Below are positions 1 to 8,102 of a stretch of DNA of 64,000 nt, one piece after another. Each line of letters begins with the position of its first letter. Position 1 is the first letter of the stretch. This DNA is from Paenibacillus sp. FSL R7-0345. Its GTDB lineage: Bacteria > Bacillota > Bacilli > Paenibacillales > Paenibacillaceae. The translations under genes and the position numbers were made by a program. The DNA lies in assembly GCF_038595055.1 (NCBI RefSeq), contig NZ_CP152002.1, positions 1,532,501 to 1,596,500 of the forward strand, read 5' to 3'. The notes beneath the pieces are model-generated. The model worked only from the letters and a program-made list of their open reading frames with translations. It did no database searches and was not told the DNA's origin.

Positions 1-534
1 GCCGGAGCCTGGTTCAGCGGGCTGGCGCCGTTTGTGCAGCTGCCGATCAAGGCAGTGCGCAAGGTGGTCGGCTGGTTTGAGAGCAGCACTGATTATGCTG
101 CCGGGAGCTTTCCCGGCTTTACGCTTGGCGCGGAAGAAGGCGGTTACTACGGCTTTCCAAGCATAGGCGGATCAGGCCTGAAGATCGGCCGGCATGATAC
201 CGGACAGGAATGGAAGCCGGGCGAGCCGCTCAGGCCGTTCGGAAGTGAAGAGAGCGATGAAGGAGACCTCCGCCGCGTGTTGGAAGCTTACATGCCCGGT
301 GCGGCCGGACGGCTGCTGAAAGGCTCTGTCTGCAAATATGAGCATACACCGGATGAGGATTTCATCATCGACCGCCATTCGCTTTACTCCAATGTGTTGA
401 TCGCCGGAGGCTTCTCGGGGCACGGGTTTAAATTTTCCAGTGTGGTTGGAGAGATTCTTGCGGACTTGGCTATCGTTGGTACTACGAGTCATAATATCAG
501 TCCTTTTGCCTTATCACGCTTTGCTACCGCCTGA
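1..534 (+). CDS. N-methyl-tryptophan/sarcosine oxidase-family flavoprotein, C-terminal part
   Basis: The reading frame is open from base 1 and ends at a TGA at 532-534, so the gene starts upstream of the window and only about 177 C-terminal residues are seen. The GTG at 34 is internal and is not a credible start. The tail carries the segment GFSGHGFKFSSVVGE and, before it, DEDFIIDRH. These fit the C-terminal FAD-contacting region of monomeric sarcosine oxidase and N-methyl-L-tryptophan oxidase (DAO fold). Family members oxidise N-methyl amino acids to the amine plus formaldehyde and H2O2. Which substrate this one uses cannot be decided from the tail. It is followed by a DinB-fold gene 36 bp downstream on the same strand. 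Confidence 0.8.
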   Translation, partial: AGAWFSGLAPFVQLPIKAVRKVVGWFESSTDYAAGSFPGFTLGAEEGGYYGFPSIGGSGLKIGRHDTGQEWKPGEPLRPFGSEESDEGDLRRVLEAYMPGAAGRLLKGSVCKYEHTPDEDFIIDRHSLYSNVLIAGGFSGHGFKFSSVVGEILADLAIVGTTSHNISPFALSRFATA

Positions 535-570
535 TTATCCGCAGGCAGGACTTACCTTGGAGGGGATTAC

Positions 571-1050
571 ATGAGCAGCACACAACTCAAAGCTTACTTG
601 AACACACACTTGCAGCTGGTGCAGGCTACAGACGGATTAACGGAGGAGCAGCTGAAATGGAAGGCGGGTCCGGGGATCTGGAGTGTCACTGAGGTGCTGG
701 CTCATCTGGCGGATCACAGCATTGTGGTGTCGTTCCGCATCCGTGATATCCTTGCAGGCACGACAGCGCAGCTGCCGGCCTTCAATCAGGATGCCTGGGT
801 CAGCGGCCAGTATGCGAATGACGGTAACGCGGCTGATATATTAGAACTGTTCCGCAGTCTGCTGCACTATAACAGCTTGCTGCTCAGCCGGCTGGCTGCC
901 GAGGACTGGGAGCTGAGCGGCATTAATTTCAGGGGCGACACGGTCAAAATCAGCGACATCGTCCGCGGCTTCATCGACCATGTGCAGAACCATCTGGCCC
1001 AGATTGAGCGGATTAAGCAGGGAGCGGCGGCTGCGGCATTGGTGCAGTGA
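571..1050 (+). CDS. DinB-family (DinB_2) four-helix-bundle protein
   Basis: A 159-residue protein with a GGAGG site about 8 bp before the ATG. The sequence GPGIWSVTEVLAHLADH near residues 33-49 and FIDHVQNHLAQIERIK near the C-terminus are the two helix segments that carry the metal-binding histidines of DinB_2 proteins. These are small four-helix-bundle proteins, often thiol-dependent metalloenzymes or of unknown role, common in Bacillales. No signal peptide or membrane helix is seen. It probably shares a transcript with the oxidase upstream. The specific substrate is unknown. Confidence 0.8.
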   Translation: MSSTQLKAYLNTHLQLVQATDGLTEEQLKWKAGPGIWSVTEVLAHLADHSIVVSFRIRDILAGTTAQLPAFNQDAWVSGQYANDGNAADILELFRSLLHYNSLLLSRLAAEDWELSGINFRGDTVKISDIVRGFIDHVQNHLAQIERIKQGAAAAALVQ

Positions 1051-1124
1051 CGCTTCTATGCTTTCGTGGCAGGCGAAACAAGTGCTTTCTTTAAAATTTT
1101 CCAGGGACGGTGGGTCCGTAAAAA

Positions 1125-1314
1125 CTAGTTGGATTTTTGCTGCTTATTTCTTCTATTTCTCTTGATTTCTAATGAATAGTTGTGAATTCGGCACTTAATG
1201 TGGCTCTAAAGCACCTTTACGTTACAAAACAGCAAAATGAAGTGTTGTTTATCCAATTACTATCCTCATTTCCCACAGTCATTCTAAGAAATAGCTGGCA
1301 ATTTTCCACTTAAC
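1125..1314. repeat. About 190-bp intergenic element with inverted ends (copy A)
   Basis: This gene-free stretch starts with CTAGTTGGATTTTTGC and ends with GCAATTTTCCACTTAA, which are imperfect inverted copies. The same element lies in opposite orientation at 27102-27290. Comparing copy A with the reverse complement of that copy keeps the same spacing of the TAGTTGGATTTT, TTTCTAAT and CACTTA blocks. By eye, identity is roughly two thirds. No open frame of note lies inside. It is likely a dispersed, non-autonomous Paenibacillus element. Confidence 0.5.
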
Positions 1315-1340
1315 CCTTCCAGTGAACGTCTGCAAAATGA

Positions 1341-1493
1341 AATTCAATGAAGATAATGCTATCAAAACTAAGCGTATGCTTCCGAAGCAAGTTTTGCGAA
1401 GAATTTCAATGAAGCGGATGCTATCAAAACTAAGCGTATGCTTCCGAAGCGAGTTTTGCGAAGAATTTCAATGAAGTAAATGCTATCAAAACT
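1341..1493. repeat. 62-bp tandem repeat, about 2.5 copies
   Basis: The block AATTTCAATGAAG..ATGCTATCAAAACT recurs with a period of exactly 62 bp (ATGCTATC at 1356, 1418 and 1480). The first two units carry AGCGTATGCTTCCGAAGC, which contains the small inverted repeat GCTTC-C-GAAGC. The third unit is cut short after ATCAAAACT, directly before the AAGGAGG-type ribosome binding site of the monooxygenase gene at 1510. The array therefore lies in that gene's leader or promoter region and could affect its expression. Confidence 0.85.
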
Positions 1494-1509
1494 TTAAGGA
1501 GGAACGATC

Positions 1510-2847
1510 ATGGCCAAACCAAAACAACTGAAGCTGGGCGCACTGCTGCACGGGGTGGGCGGCAGCACATCGATGTGGCGTCATCCGGATGCCAAGCCGG
1601 ACGCAAGCGTGAACTTTGAGTTATACAAGGAGTGGGTGAAAAAAGCGGAGGAAGGCAAGCTGGATCTGATCTTTATCGCAGACGGCCTGTATATCAACGA
1701 AAAGTCCATTCCGCATTTCCTGAACCGGTTCGAGCCGCTTACGCTGCTTAGTGCATTGGCTGGTGTCAGCACCCATATCGGTCTGGTCGGCACATTGTCC
1801 ACCTCCTACAGTGAGCCGTTTACAGTGGCACGCCAGTTCGGCTCGCTTGATGTCATTAGCGGCGGCCGGGCCGGCTGGAATGTGGTGACTTCACCGCTGG
1901 AGGGCTCTGCCTCCAACTACAGCAAAAAAGAGCATCCGGACCACGGCAAACGCTACCGCATCGCCGAGGAATATCTGCAGGTGACACGCGGCTTGTGGGA
2001 TTCCTGGGAGGATGATGCTTTTGTCCGTGACAAGGAAGCCGGTATCTTTTTTGATCCGCAAAAAATGCACACGCTGAACCATCAGGGAGAGTTCTTCTCC
2101 GTGAAGGGACCGCTGAACATTGCCCGCTCGAAACAAGGCCAGCCGGTAGTGTTCCAGGCAGGCTCATCCGAGGTCGGCAAAAACTATGCTTCAAAGGAAG
2201 CAGATGCGATCTTCACCGGGCATGATACGCTGGAAGACGCGCAGGCATTCTACAGCGATGTTAAGGCGCGGATCGCTTCGTTCGGCCGCAACCCGGATGA
2301 AGTTCTGATTTTCCCGGGCATTGCACCGATTATCGGTGATACTCCGGAGGAAGCAGAAAGTAAATACCAGGAGGTTGCCGGACTTGTAACCATTGAGAAT
2401 GCGCTGAATTATCTGGGCAGATTCTTCGAGCATCATGACTTCTCGCAGTATCCGCTGGATGAGCCGTTTCCGGATGTCGGTGAACTGGGTCGAAACAGCT
2501 TCCAGAGCGGCACGGACAAAATCAAAAAGGATGCCAGGGAACGCGGCTTGACGCTGCGTCAGGTAGCTCTGCAGTCGGCTACGCCGCGCAGCAGCTTCAT
2601 TGGCACACCGGAGCAGGTGGCCGACCAGGTCCAGCAGTGGTTTGAATCCGGCGGCGCCGACGGATTTATGATCGCAGCTGCTGTTCCGAACGGGCTGGAA
2701 GAATTCGTGGACCGGGTCGTGCCGATTCTGCAGGAACGCGGACTGTTCCGCACAGAATATGAGAGCGACACCCTGCGCGGCAATCTGGGGATTCCGGTGC
2801 CGGAGAACCGTTACGTCAAGGCTTCGCAACCGGCAGGACAGATTTGA
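1510..2847 (+). CDS. NtaA/SnaA/DmoA/SoxA-family FMN-dependent monooxygenase
   Basis: A 445-residue protein beginning [17 protein letters not shown], with the TIM-barrel bacterial-luciferase fold. It belongs to the nitrilotriacetate monooxygenase component A subgroup, shown by the [12 protein letters not shown] segment around residues 118-129, [13 protein letters not shown] after it, and [12 protein letters not shown] later. These enzymes use reduced FMN from a partner reductase and O2 to cleave C-N or C-S bonds. The length is normal for the family. An AAGGAGG site lies 7-8 bp before the ATG. It is followed 18 bp downstream by an M20 amidohydrolase. In Bacillus subtilis the yxeK/yxeP pair has this enzyme combination and degrades S-(2-succino)cysteine. 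A related sulfur or succinated-amine role is inference. No ABC importer or acetyltransferase is adjacent here. Confidence 0.85.
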   Translation: MAKPKQLKLGALLHGVGGSTSMWRHPDAKPDASVNFELYKEWVKKAEEGKLDLIFIADGLYINEKSIPHFLNRFEPLTLLSALAGVSTHIGLVGTLSTSYSEPFTVARQFGSLDVISGGRAGWNVVTSPLEGSASNYSKKEHPDHGKRYRIAEEYLQVTRGLWDSWEDDAFVRDKEAGIFFDPQKMHTLNHQGEFFSVKGPLNIARSKQGQPVVFQAGSSEVGKNYASKEADAIFTGHDTLEDAQAFYSDVKARIASFGRNPDEVLIFPGIAPIIGDTPEEAESKYQEVAGLVTIENALNYLGRFFEHHDFSQYPLDEPFPDVGELGRNSFQSGTDKIKKDARERGLTLRQVALQSATPRSSFIGTPEQVADQVQQWFESGGADGFMIAAAVPNGLEEFVDRVVPILQERGLFRTEYESDTLRGNLGIPVPENRYVKASQPAGQI

Positions 2848-2865
2848 AGGCGGATTATAAGTCGC

Positions 2866-4137
2866 ATGGTTAATATGGATACTGGCAATCTGGAAGTTAC
2901 TGGTGACACTCTGATGCCCGGTACTCCGGATTTGGAAGCTATGATGAGCTATGCCGGACAGTTAAAGGAGAAGGTCACGGCAATCCGCCGTGACCTTCAT
3001 GCTCATCCGGAGCTGTTGTACGATGTTACCCGCACCTCTGGGATCGTCGCCGGACTTCTGGAGGAATGGGGACTTACCGTTCAGCGGAATGTCGGCAGGC
3101 ATTTCGGGATGGGCGTTGTTGGTACGCTGCAGGGGCTGGCGGGCAGCGGACCGGTCATTCTGCTGCGGGCTGATATGGATGCACTCCCGATACAGGAGCA
3201 GAATGAGCTGCCTTATAAGTCAGTGAATGCCGGCATCATGCATGCCTGCGGCCATGATGCCCACACCGCCATGCTCCTGGGGGCGGCCAGAACACTGGCT
3301 GCTTTCCGGGAACAGCTGGCCGGAACAGTAGTGTTCGTCTTTCAGCCTGCTGAGGAAGGCGCGGTTAAAAGTCCGCTGGACGGCAGACTATTCTCCGGCG
3401 GACGCGATATGATCGAAGCCGGCATTCTGGAGGGAGCCGACTACGCATATGCGCTGCATGTGATGCCGGAGCTTCCGGCAGGAATGCTGGGCATTCATCC
3501 GCATTATGCAATGGCGGATTCCAGTCATTTCAAAGTGGAGTTCCAGGGCACAGCCGGACATCACAGTGTCCCGCATAAGGCGGCGGATGCGATTCAGATG
3601 GCAGCGCAGTTCATAGCCGGCGTCAACGGCCTGATGGCCAATCAGATTGACCCGCAGGAAGCGGCGGTGCTGGCCTTCGGTACATTGCAAGCCGGCACGG
3701 CGGTTAATGTGATCGCTGATCACAGCGAGTTGACCGGGACGTTCCGGGCCTTCTCGAAGTCAGCGGTGGCCGCGATCACTGAAGGGCTGCGGCGCCATGC
3801 TTCAGCGGCGGCCGGGGCTCACGGCGGTGATTACCTTCTGGAGCTGCGCGAGGGCATCGCTGTTGTTAACGACGCTGCGGCAGTGGAGCGGATGCTTCGG
3901 GCAGCCCGCGGAGTGCTGGGTGAAGCGCAGGCTATACTGCTGAGCCAGCCCAACCTCGCCGGGGAGGATTTCGGCTGGTATCTTGACCGGGTACCCGGCG
4001 CGTTTGCCTTTATCGGCTGCGGCAATGCAGCTGAGGGGATTACGCATGCGATCCATCAGCCGCAGTTCAACATTGATGAAGACATGCTGGTGCATGGTGT
4101 GCGAATATGGGTGCGACTTGTGATGGAACACAGTTGA
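2866..4137 (+). CDS. M20-family amidohydrolase (N-acyl amino acid deacylase type)
   Basis: A 423-residue cytoplasmic metallopeptidase-fold enzyme of the IAA-amino-acid hydrolase/hippuricase group. Visible motifs in order are HAHPELLYD, LRADMDALPIQE, MHACGHDAHTAMLLGAA (metal-binding CGHDxH), FQPAEEG (catalytic/metal Glu pair) and FQGTAGHHSVPHKAADAI of the dimerisation domain. It would remove an acyl group, often acetyl, from an amino acid derivative. It follows the flavin monooxygenase by 18 bp, consistent with one operon and with sequential removal of a modified, N-acetylated thiol or amine compound. The start is uncertain between 2866 and the ATG at 2875, because the upstream ribosome binding site is weak. 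A clear terminator follows. Confidence 0.85.
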   Translation: MVNMDTGNLEVTGDTLMPGTPDLEAMMSYAGQLKEKVTAIRRDLHAHPELLYDVTRTSGIVAGLLEEWGLTVQRNVGRHFGMGVVGTLQGLAGSGPVILLRADMDALPIQEQNELPYKSVNAGIMHACGHDAHTAMLLGAARTLAAFREQLAGTVVFVFQPAEEGAVKSPLDGRLFSGGRDMIEAGILEGADYAYALHVMPELPAGMLGIHPHYAMADSSHFKVEFQGTAGHHSVPHKAADAIQMAAQFIAGVNGLMANQIDPQEAAVLAFGTLQAGTAVNVIADHSELTGTFRAFSKSAVAAITEGLRRHASAAAGAHGGDYLLELREGIAVVNDAAAVERMLRAARGVLGEAQAILLSQPNLAGEDFGWYLDRVPGAFAFIGCGNAAEGITHAIHQPQFNIDEDMLVHGVRIWVRLVMEHS

Positions 4138-4156
4138 ATGGAATGTGTAATGGAAG

Positions 4157-4201
4157 GGAGATTCCGGGAGCCGGGTAGCGGCTGCCGGGGTCTCCTTTTT
4201 T
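4157..4201 (+). terminator. Rho-independent terminator of the monooxygenase-amidohydrolase operon
   Basis: A GGAGA..CCGG stem pairs with CCGG..TCTCC around a loop containing AGCCGGGTAGCGGCT, followed by a run of six T. It begins 19 bp after the amidohydrolase stop. Confidence 0.8.
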
Positions 4202-4279
4202 GGATATGTGGAGAGATAGAGTAGCGTAGGAAATATAGAAAGGTGATGAAGTAAACAGTAATTTGGGATGTGATGTGTC

Positions 4280-4462
4280 TAACGGACCGTGCAGACGTTA
4301 TTTCCGGAATTACGTGCGCCGCGGAAATGTAACGGACTCCAGTGACCTTAACAGGTGCGAAATGCTGTAGATTGCAGATGAAATGGGCAGATAGCGTCAT
4401 CTGAGTCCGTTAGCCAGCGGAAATCCGGAAATTTCGCAAAATAACGCCTCCTGTGTCCGTTA
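4280..4462. repeat. 183-bp intergenic element with nested inverted repeats of TAACGGAC
   Basis: The outer ends are TAACGGAC-N8-CGTTATTT at 4280-4303 and the exact inverse of the constant parts, AAATAACG-N8-GTCCGTTA, at 4439-4462. An inner inverted pair repeats the theme: TAACGGACTCCAGTGAC at 4330-4346 and GTCATCTGAGTCCGTTA at 4396-4412. No convincing gene lies inside. The symmetry suggests a small non-autonomous mobile or fold-back element between two convergent genes. Confidence 0.6.
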
Positions 4463-4537
4463 CAGCCGGGTGCTGATATTCCTGTAATTTTTCGTAACGA
4501 TCATTGATATAACGGTTGCCTATCTGCCTGCAACGCA

Positions 4538-4574
4538 AAGCAGCGACCCCCGGATAACCCGGGGATCGCTGCTT
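4538..4574 (-). terminator. Hairpin terminator downstream of pspA
   Basis: A near-perfect inverted repeat, AAGCAGCGA-CCCCCGG-ATAA-CCCGGGG-ATCGCTGCTT with one bulge, lies 35 bp past the stop of the minus-strand pspA gene. The downstream T-run on the minus strand is short (TTTGCGTTG), so it may be a weak or bidirectional terminator. Confidence 0.6.
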
Positions 4575-4608
4575 ATTTACCTGGAATAGAATGCTTGCTT
4601 AACCAAGC

Positions 4609-5304
4609 TTATTTGCTGCTGTCCGACTGCTTGCTGCGCAGGCGGGCTAGTTCGGCTTCCACTGCGCCTTGCAACGCAGGGTCGATGGCAGGAGCGGCAG
4701 GCTGAGCAAAAGGACCAGCCTGTGCTTCCCACTCATTGATCTTGTCTTCCATCCGCTCAAAGCCGCGGGTGGCAGCGCCAGCGTTGATTACGTGGCCGCG
4801 TACCGGGGCTCCCGGGTAAGATGATGCTGCACTGTTTTGCGCTGCGCGTTTGTTAGCTTCTGCCGCTTTGCGGGCGCGTTCGGCCAGCTCAGCTCTTTTG
4901 GCTTTCAGCCGGGTGTGCTCTGCTTTGGCATTTTGCAGATTAACTTCAAGGGCAGCCAGGGCCTGCAGGGTTTCTTCCAGAATGGTTTCGGTCTCCTGCA
5001 CGCTTTCCAGATAGCGCAGCTTGGCTTCCACTGCAACTCTGGCCGCAGGCTCATTGCCTTCGCTCATCGCCTGGATTGCTGCAGCTTCACTGCTGTCTGC
5101 CTGTACCAGATACTCGGCTTTGCGGCGTTCCAGCACGCTTGCTGTTACTTTCAGCTCACGCTGTTTGCTTTCGGCGCTGCTGATTTTGTCATCGAGGTCG
5201 CGCAGATATTGGCCGGTCAGCAGAACCGGATCCTCCAGCTTGTTCAGTCCTTCGTGGATAGCCGCCTTAGTCAAAGTTGTAATACGATTAAAGATGCTGC
5301 TCAT
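4609..5304 (-). CDS. pspA: PspA/IM30-family membrane stress protein
   Basis: A protein of about 231 residues, almost wholly alpha-helical coiled coil. It begins SSIFNRITTLTKAAIHEGL and continues with LEDPVLLTGQYLRDLDDKI, the standard PspA start. The tail is rich in Ala and Pro with GFERMEDKINEWEAQA. PspA proteins form ESCRT-III-like rods that bind and stabilise damaged cytoplasmic membrane. Two in-frame ATGs exist at 5310 and 5304. The AAAGGAG site sits only 2 bp from the first but 8 bp from the second, so 5304 is chosen. It lies downstream of pspC on the same strand, giving a pspC-pspA operon. Confidence 0.9.
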   Translation of the reverse strand: MSSIFNRITTLTKAAIHEGLNKLEDPVLLTGQYLRDLDDKISSAESKQRELKVTASVLERRKAEYLVQADSSEAAAIQAMSEGNEPAARVAVEAKLRYLESVQETETILEETLQALAALEVNLQNAKAEHTRLKAKRAELAERARKAAEANKRAAQNSAASSYPGAPVRGHVINAGAATRGFERMEDKINEWEAQAGPFAQPAAPAIDPALQGAVEAELARLRSKQSDSSK

Positions 5305-5320
5305 GTTCATTTCTCCTTTA

Positions 5321-5365
5321 AATTTGAATTTGATTTGAATTTGATTGGGATTGGGATTGGGATTG
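5321..5365. repeat. Short-period simple repeat in the pspC-pspA gap
   Basis: The 90-bp gap between pspC and pspA holds a run of (GAATTT/GATTT) units followed by four GATTGG-type units. It ends just before the pspA ribosome binding site on the transcribed strand. Such slippage-prone DNA could change length between strains. Confidence 0.7.
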
Positions 5366-5400
5366 TCTGATCTAAACGTTAACCTATAACGCTTTTTCGA

Positions 5401-5622
5401 TTAATAGTGGTCAAAACTATCTGTAAATCCGTTGCCGTAGGTCTCTTTTGGAATAATGATGCTGGCGATAATGTAGATGACCAGGACAGTGCCGAAGCTG
5501 AAGAATGCAGCGGCAGCAACAAGCAGTCTAACGAGGGTGGTATCCAGGTTAAAGTGGCGGGCCAGCCCTCCGCACAAGCCTGTAAGCATTTTGTCTGTGG
5601 TGGAACGGTACAATTTTTTCAT
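5401..5622 (-). CDS. PspC-domain membrane protein
   Basis: A 73-residue protein. It begins MKKLYRSTTDKMLTGLCGGL and continues ARHFNLDTTLVRLL, the classic PspC domain start, followed by one hydrophobic helix at about residues 33-58 and a short polar tail. PspC proteins are small inner-membrane partners of the phage-shock response. A GAGGAAG site lies a few bases upstream. The gene is first in the operon with pspA, 90 bp downstream on the same strand, so the two likely act in envelope-stress sensing and protection. Confidence 0.9.
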   Translation of the reverse strand: MKKLYRSTTDKMLTGLCGGLARHFNLDTTLVRLLVAAAAFFSFGTVLVIYIIASIIIPKETYGNGFTDSFDHY

Positions 5623-6022
5623 TCATAATCTTCCTCTCTTGTTATGGATACACCCGAAGGCCTCTTCTCAATATCCGTTATCTATGTGTTAATTGTACGG
5701 CGATTTGAAGCTGCGCAAAACGGACCGGGGACTGTTTTTGAATCCAGACCTAAGGCGGGGACGGGGTCCGCAAAAAGGCGGGGCCGGAGCTGGTCAGGCC
5801 AGCCTTGCCAGCTTCTTTATACATTTTCGGGGTCCCCGCAAAGTACCTGAGTCAGCATCCATGAGAGGCCTCACTTTGTGGGGGGGGGTTAACATAAGAA
5901 GCCATCCGGTTAAATTCCCGCTTAACATTCCCGGCCTATACTATGAGTAGCTCTACCTCCCGATCTCAATGAAATGAACTGACTTTCCTGCAAAGACTAT
6001 GAAGAACAAGGAGGACTGGCCT
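5623..6022. other. Intergenic region between pspC and the HD gene
   Basis: About 400 bp with no supported gene. It contains GC-rich stretches (GGGGACGGGGTCCG, a G-run at 5881-5888) and open frames that lack ribosome binding sites and look random. It must hold the divergent promoters of pspC and the HD-domain gene, but no clear -35/-10 pair could be fixed. Confidence 0.4.
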
Positions 6023-6652
6023 GTGGGGATTCATAAGTATTTTCGTTCACTGAATGAGCTGGAGCGGATTATCCGCTGCCCGGGTAAATTCAAATTCGAG
6101 GAGCATAGCGTAGCTGCCCATTCCTGGAAGGTCGTACAGTACGCCAAAACGCTGGCCGATATTGAGGAGAAAAACGGTGCGGTGATCGACTGGAAAAAGC
6201 TTTACGAGATTACGAGCAGCCATGATTATGGCGAGATTTTTATCGGGGACATCAAAACGCCGGTGAAGCATTCCTCGCTGCAGCTGCGGTCGCTGATCCA
6301 GCAGGTTGAGGAAGGGATGATCCATAACTTTATTGAGGAGCATATCCCGGAGGAATTCAAAAGCATCTTCGTCCAGCAGCTGCGTGAGGGCAAGGATGAG
6401 TCGCTGGAGGGGCTGATTCTTGAGGTTGCGGATAAAATGGATCAGGTGTATGAGGCGTTTGCGGAAATGCAGCGGGGCAACACGGAGAAGGAATTTGTGG
6501 TCATGTACCGCAACGCGCTGATCAAGATCAAGAACATTGACCTGAAATGCGTGGAATATTTCCTGGCAGAGATCCTGCCGGATATGGTGAACGAGGAGAC
6601 GTTGTCTCCGGTGGATATCAGAAGAATTACAGAAGAGGCACTGGCTCTGTAG
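6023..6652 (+). CDS. YfbR-like HD-domain phosphohydrolase
   Basis: An HD-superfamily enzyme of about 209 residues. The metal-binding residues are seen in AAHSW, in SSHDYGEIFIGDIKTP (the HD pair) and in EVADKMDQVYEA. The arrangement matches YfbR-type 5'-deoxynucleotidases, which hydrolyse dNMPs to deoxynucleosides. An upstream ATG at 5999 is in frame, but AAGGAGG at 6008-6014 lies inside that extension and 8 bp before a GTG at 6023, followed by the typical family start GIHKYFRSLNELERI. GTG 6023 is therefore taken as the start. The neighbours do not form an operon with it. Substrate is inferred from the family only. Confidence 0.85.
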   Translation: MGIHKYFRSLNELERIIRCPGKFKFEEHSVAAHSWKVVQYAKTLADIEEKNGAVIDWKKLYEITSSHDYGEIFIGDIKTPVKHSSLQLRSLIQQVEEGMIHNFIEEHIPEEFKSIFVQQLREGKDESLEGLILEVADKMDQVYEAFAEMQRGNTEKEFVVMYRNALIKIKNIDLKCVEYFLAEILPDMVNEETLSPVDIRRITEEALAL

Positions 6653-6663
6653 GTGATGAGCGG

Positions 6664-6777
6664 TACTCTTTTTTTAAAATATAAGAATTTGTATGTTTTA
6701 CGCTATCAATAATCCTTATATTTCTCGCAGAAACGGTTACCGCCTTCTCTGAAGGACGGCATGGCCGTTTCTACTTG
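6664..6777. repeat. Dispersed palindromic repeat, copy 1 (overlaps protease 3' end)
   Basis: About 110 bp similar to 38768-38877. Both copies share TTTGTATGTTT..CGC, then CCTTATATTTCTCGCAGAAACGG, then a hairpin of AGAAACGG/CCGTTTCT outer and ACCGnCCT/AGGACGG inner stems, ending CTACTTG. Loop and stem changes between the copies are partly compensatory. Bases 6706-6777 of this copy are translated as the C-terminus of the CPBP protease gene. Confidence 0.85.
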
Positions 6778-7422
6778 TTTAGCCAGCTTTCTCTTGTTAT
6801 AAGAATATAGTGCCGCGGAAGCGTTAAAGGATATATGCATTAAAATGGTTAAAAGGATTGACTCTGTCGCCTGTGCGACAAGCCCGAAGAACAGTCCGCC
6901 GCTCAGCGCAAACCCCATGAACCGGATGCTTTCGGCATTGAGCTTATAGTACTGCAGGTGGGAGACCGCGAACAGAACGGCCGTAATAATCACCGCCAGG
7001 CTGAGCTGTGGAATCAGGCCATATCCAAGCTCCAGCCCGGACAAGGCACCAAAGGTTTCATTATGGGCAAGCACAGGCAGCGCCAGCCCCCGGAAGGCAA
7101 TCTCCTCAAGTACAGGATAGGCGATAATAAAATTAATGGTATTGAAGCGGCCTCTGGGTGAATAGCCGGAGCGTCTGGCTACCAGTCCGTTAATGAGCAG
7201 AATGAGAAGACACAGCGGCAGTACGGCAAGAAAATCATGCGGCAGGTTGTAGACAAAATTGTCCTTGATGAACAGACTCAAGGCAATAAGCAGAGCTCCC
7301 CAGTAATAAACGGCGAACCGTATATGATGCTTGCTGAATAGTCCGATGAGCAGTTCAATGATTTTAAAGGAGAATGCTATAAGTACAGCGGTGATCAGTG
7401 CAGTCAGCATCAGCAGGCCCAC
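6706..7422 (-). CDS. CPBP-family (Abi/CAAX-type) intramembrane metalloprotease
   Basis: A 238-residue polytopic membrane protein with the three conserved protease motifs: EEIAFRG (Glu pair and Arg), SHLQYY (His) and a final helix with MHISFNASAAL (His/Asn). In bacteria these type II CAAX prenyl-endopeptidase-like proteins are often linked to bacteriocin maturation or self-immunity. The start is uncertain: the GTG at 7422 sits directly against AAAGGAC, and an ATG at 7410 has a spacer of about 13 bp. The last 22 or so codons (VETAMPSFREGGNRF onward) are made of the dispersed palindromic repeat at 6664-6777, so the natural C-terminus has been replaced or extended by the repeat. Confidence 0.8.
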   Translation of the reverse strand: MGLLMLTALITAVLIAFSFKIIELLIGLFSKHHIRFAVYYWGALLIALSLFIKDNFVYNLPHDFLAVLPLCLLILLINGLVARRSGYSPRGRFNTINFIIAYPVLEEIAFRGLALPVLAHNETFGALSGLELGYGLIPQLSLAVIITAVLFAVSHLQYYKLNAESIRFMGFALSGGLFFGLVAQATESILLTILMHISFNASAALYSYNKRKLAKQVETAMPSFREGGNRFCEKYKDY

Positions 7423-7682
7423 GTCCTTTTTACAAATTATTCCTCATGCTACTATAATTTATCTTCCAGATGCAGTCCAGCAATAGGATAAAAATATTAA
7501 AAGTTGTATAGATACGTTATGATGAAGGAAGGATAGAGTGGTTTATACAATTAATATGCAGGCTGTAGCGCGGGGTTGTCTGGGCTATTGTGGTGCATTC
7601 ATGAATAAATATAGCAGGGAAGCGCGCTTCCTGACGATTGTTACAGATAAGCGACATGATCAGAGGAAATGAGGGATGCCAA

Positions 7683-8048
7683 GTGAGTTTTTTTGATAAG
7701 TTCAAGGCAGGGGTAAGCGAGGCGGGCAACAAAGCCAAGACTGTTGTAGAGGTAAACCGCCTCAAACTGCAGAACAGCGGCAAGCAAAGTGAAATCGACA
7801 AGCAGTATCAAGCGATGGGCAAACAGCTGTTTGAAGCCACCCTTCAGGGCTCACCGTTGCCAACTGATGCTTATGCGGTAAACATGAGCCGTATTCTTGC
7901 GCTGAAAGCGGAAATTGAAGCCAATCTGGAGCAGATTTCTGCACTGGGTGATGTGAAAATATGCAAAGACTGCAACAGCACTGTGCCGGCGGATGCGCGG
8001 TTTTGTCCGAACTGCGGGCATACGTTTGAGGCCCCGCGGGAGCCGTAA
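7683..8048 (+). CDS. Small zinc-ribbon domain protein
   Basis: A protein of about 121 residues. The N-terminal part (SFFDKFKAGVSEAGNKAK) is helical and coiled-coil-like. The C-terminus carries a CKDC..CPNCG zinc ribbon at about residues 99-117. GTG 7683 is preferred over upstream in-frame codons because GAGGG lies 7-8 bp before it and the typical MSFFDK-type start follows. The role is unknown. Proteins of this type in Bacillales often sit near stress or envelope genes. A strong terminator follows, so it is not part of the Zorya operon downstream. Confidence 0.75.
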   Translation: MSFFDKFKAGVSEAGNKAKTVVEVNRLKLQNSGKQSEIDKQYQAMGKQLFEATLQGSPLPTDAYAVNMSRILALKAEIEANLEQISALGDVKICKDCNSTVPADARFCPNCGHTFEAPREP

Positions 8049-8056
8049 TTATGAAG

Positions 8057-8080
8057 GCGCTGGAAACAGCGCTTTTTTTT
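8057..8080 (+). terminator. Rho-independent terminator after the zinc-ribbon gene
   Basis: A perfect GCGCTG-GAAA-CAGCGC hairpin with a GNRA-type loop is followed by eight T. Confidence 0.9.
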
Positions 8081-8102
8081 ATTCCAAAATTAATATAACA
8101 CA

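Noticed and set aside
4056..4400. Minus-strand open frame of 114 codons after the amidohydrolase
   Set aside because: It spans the terminator and the nested inverted repeats, has no ribosome binding site and no family resemblance.
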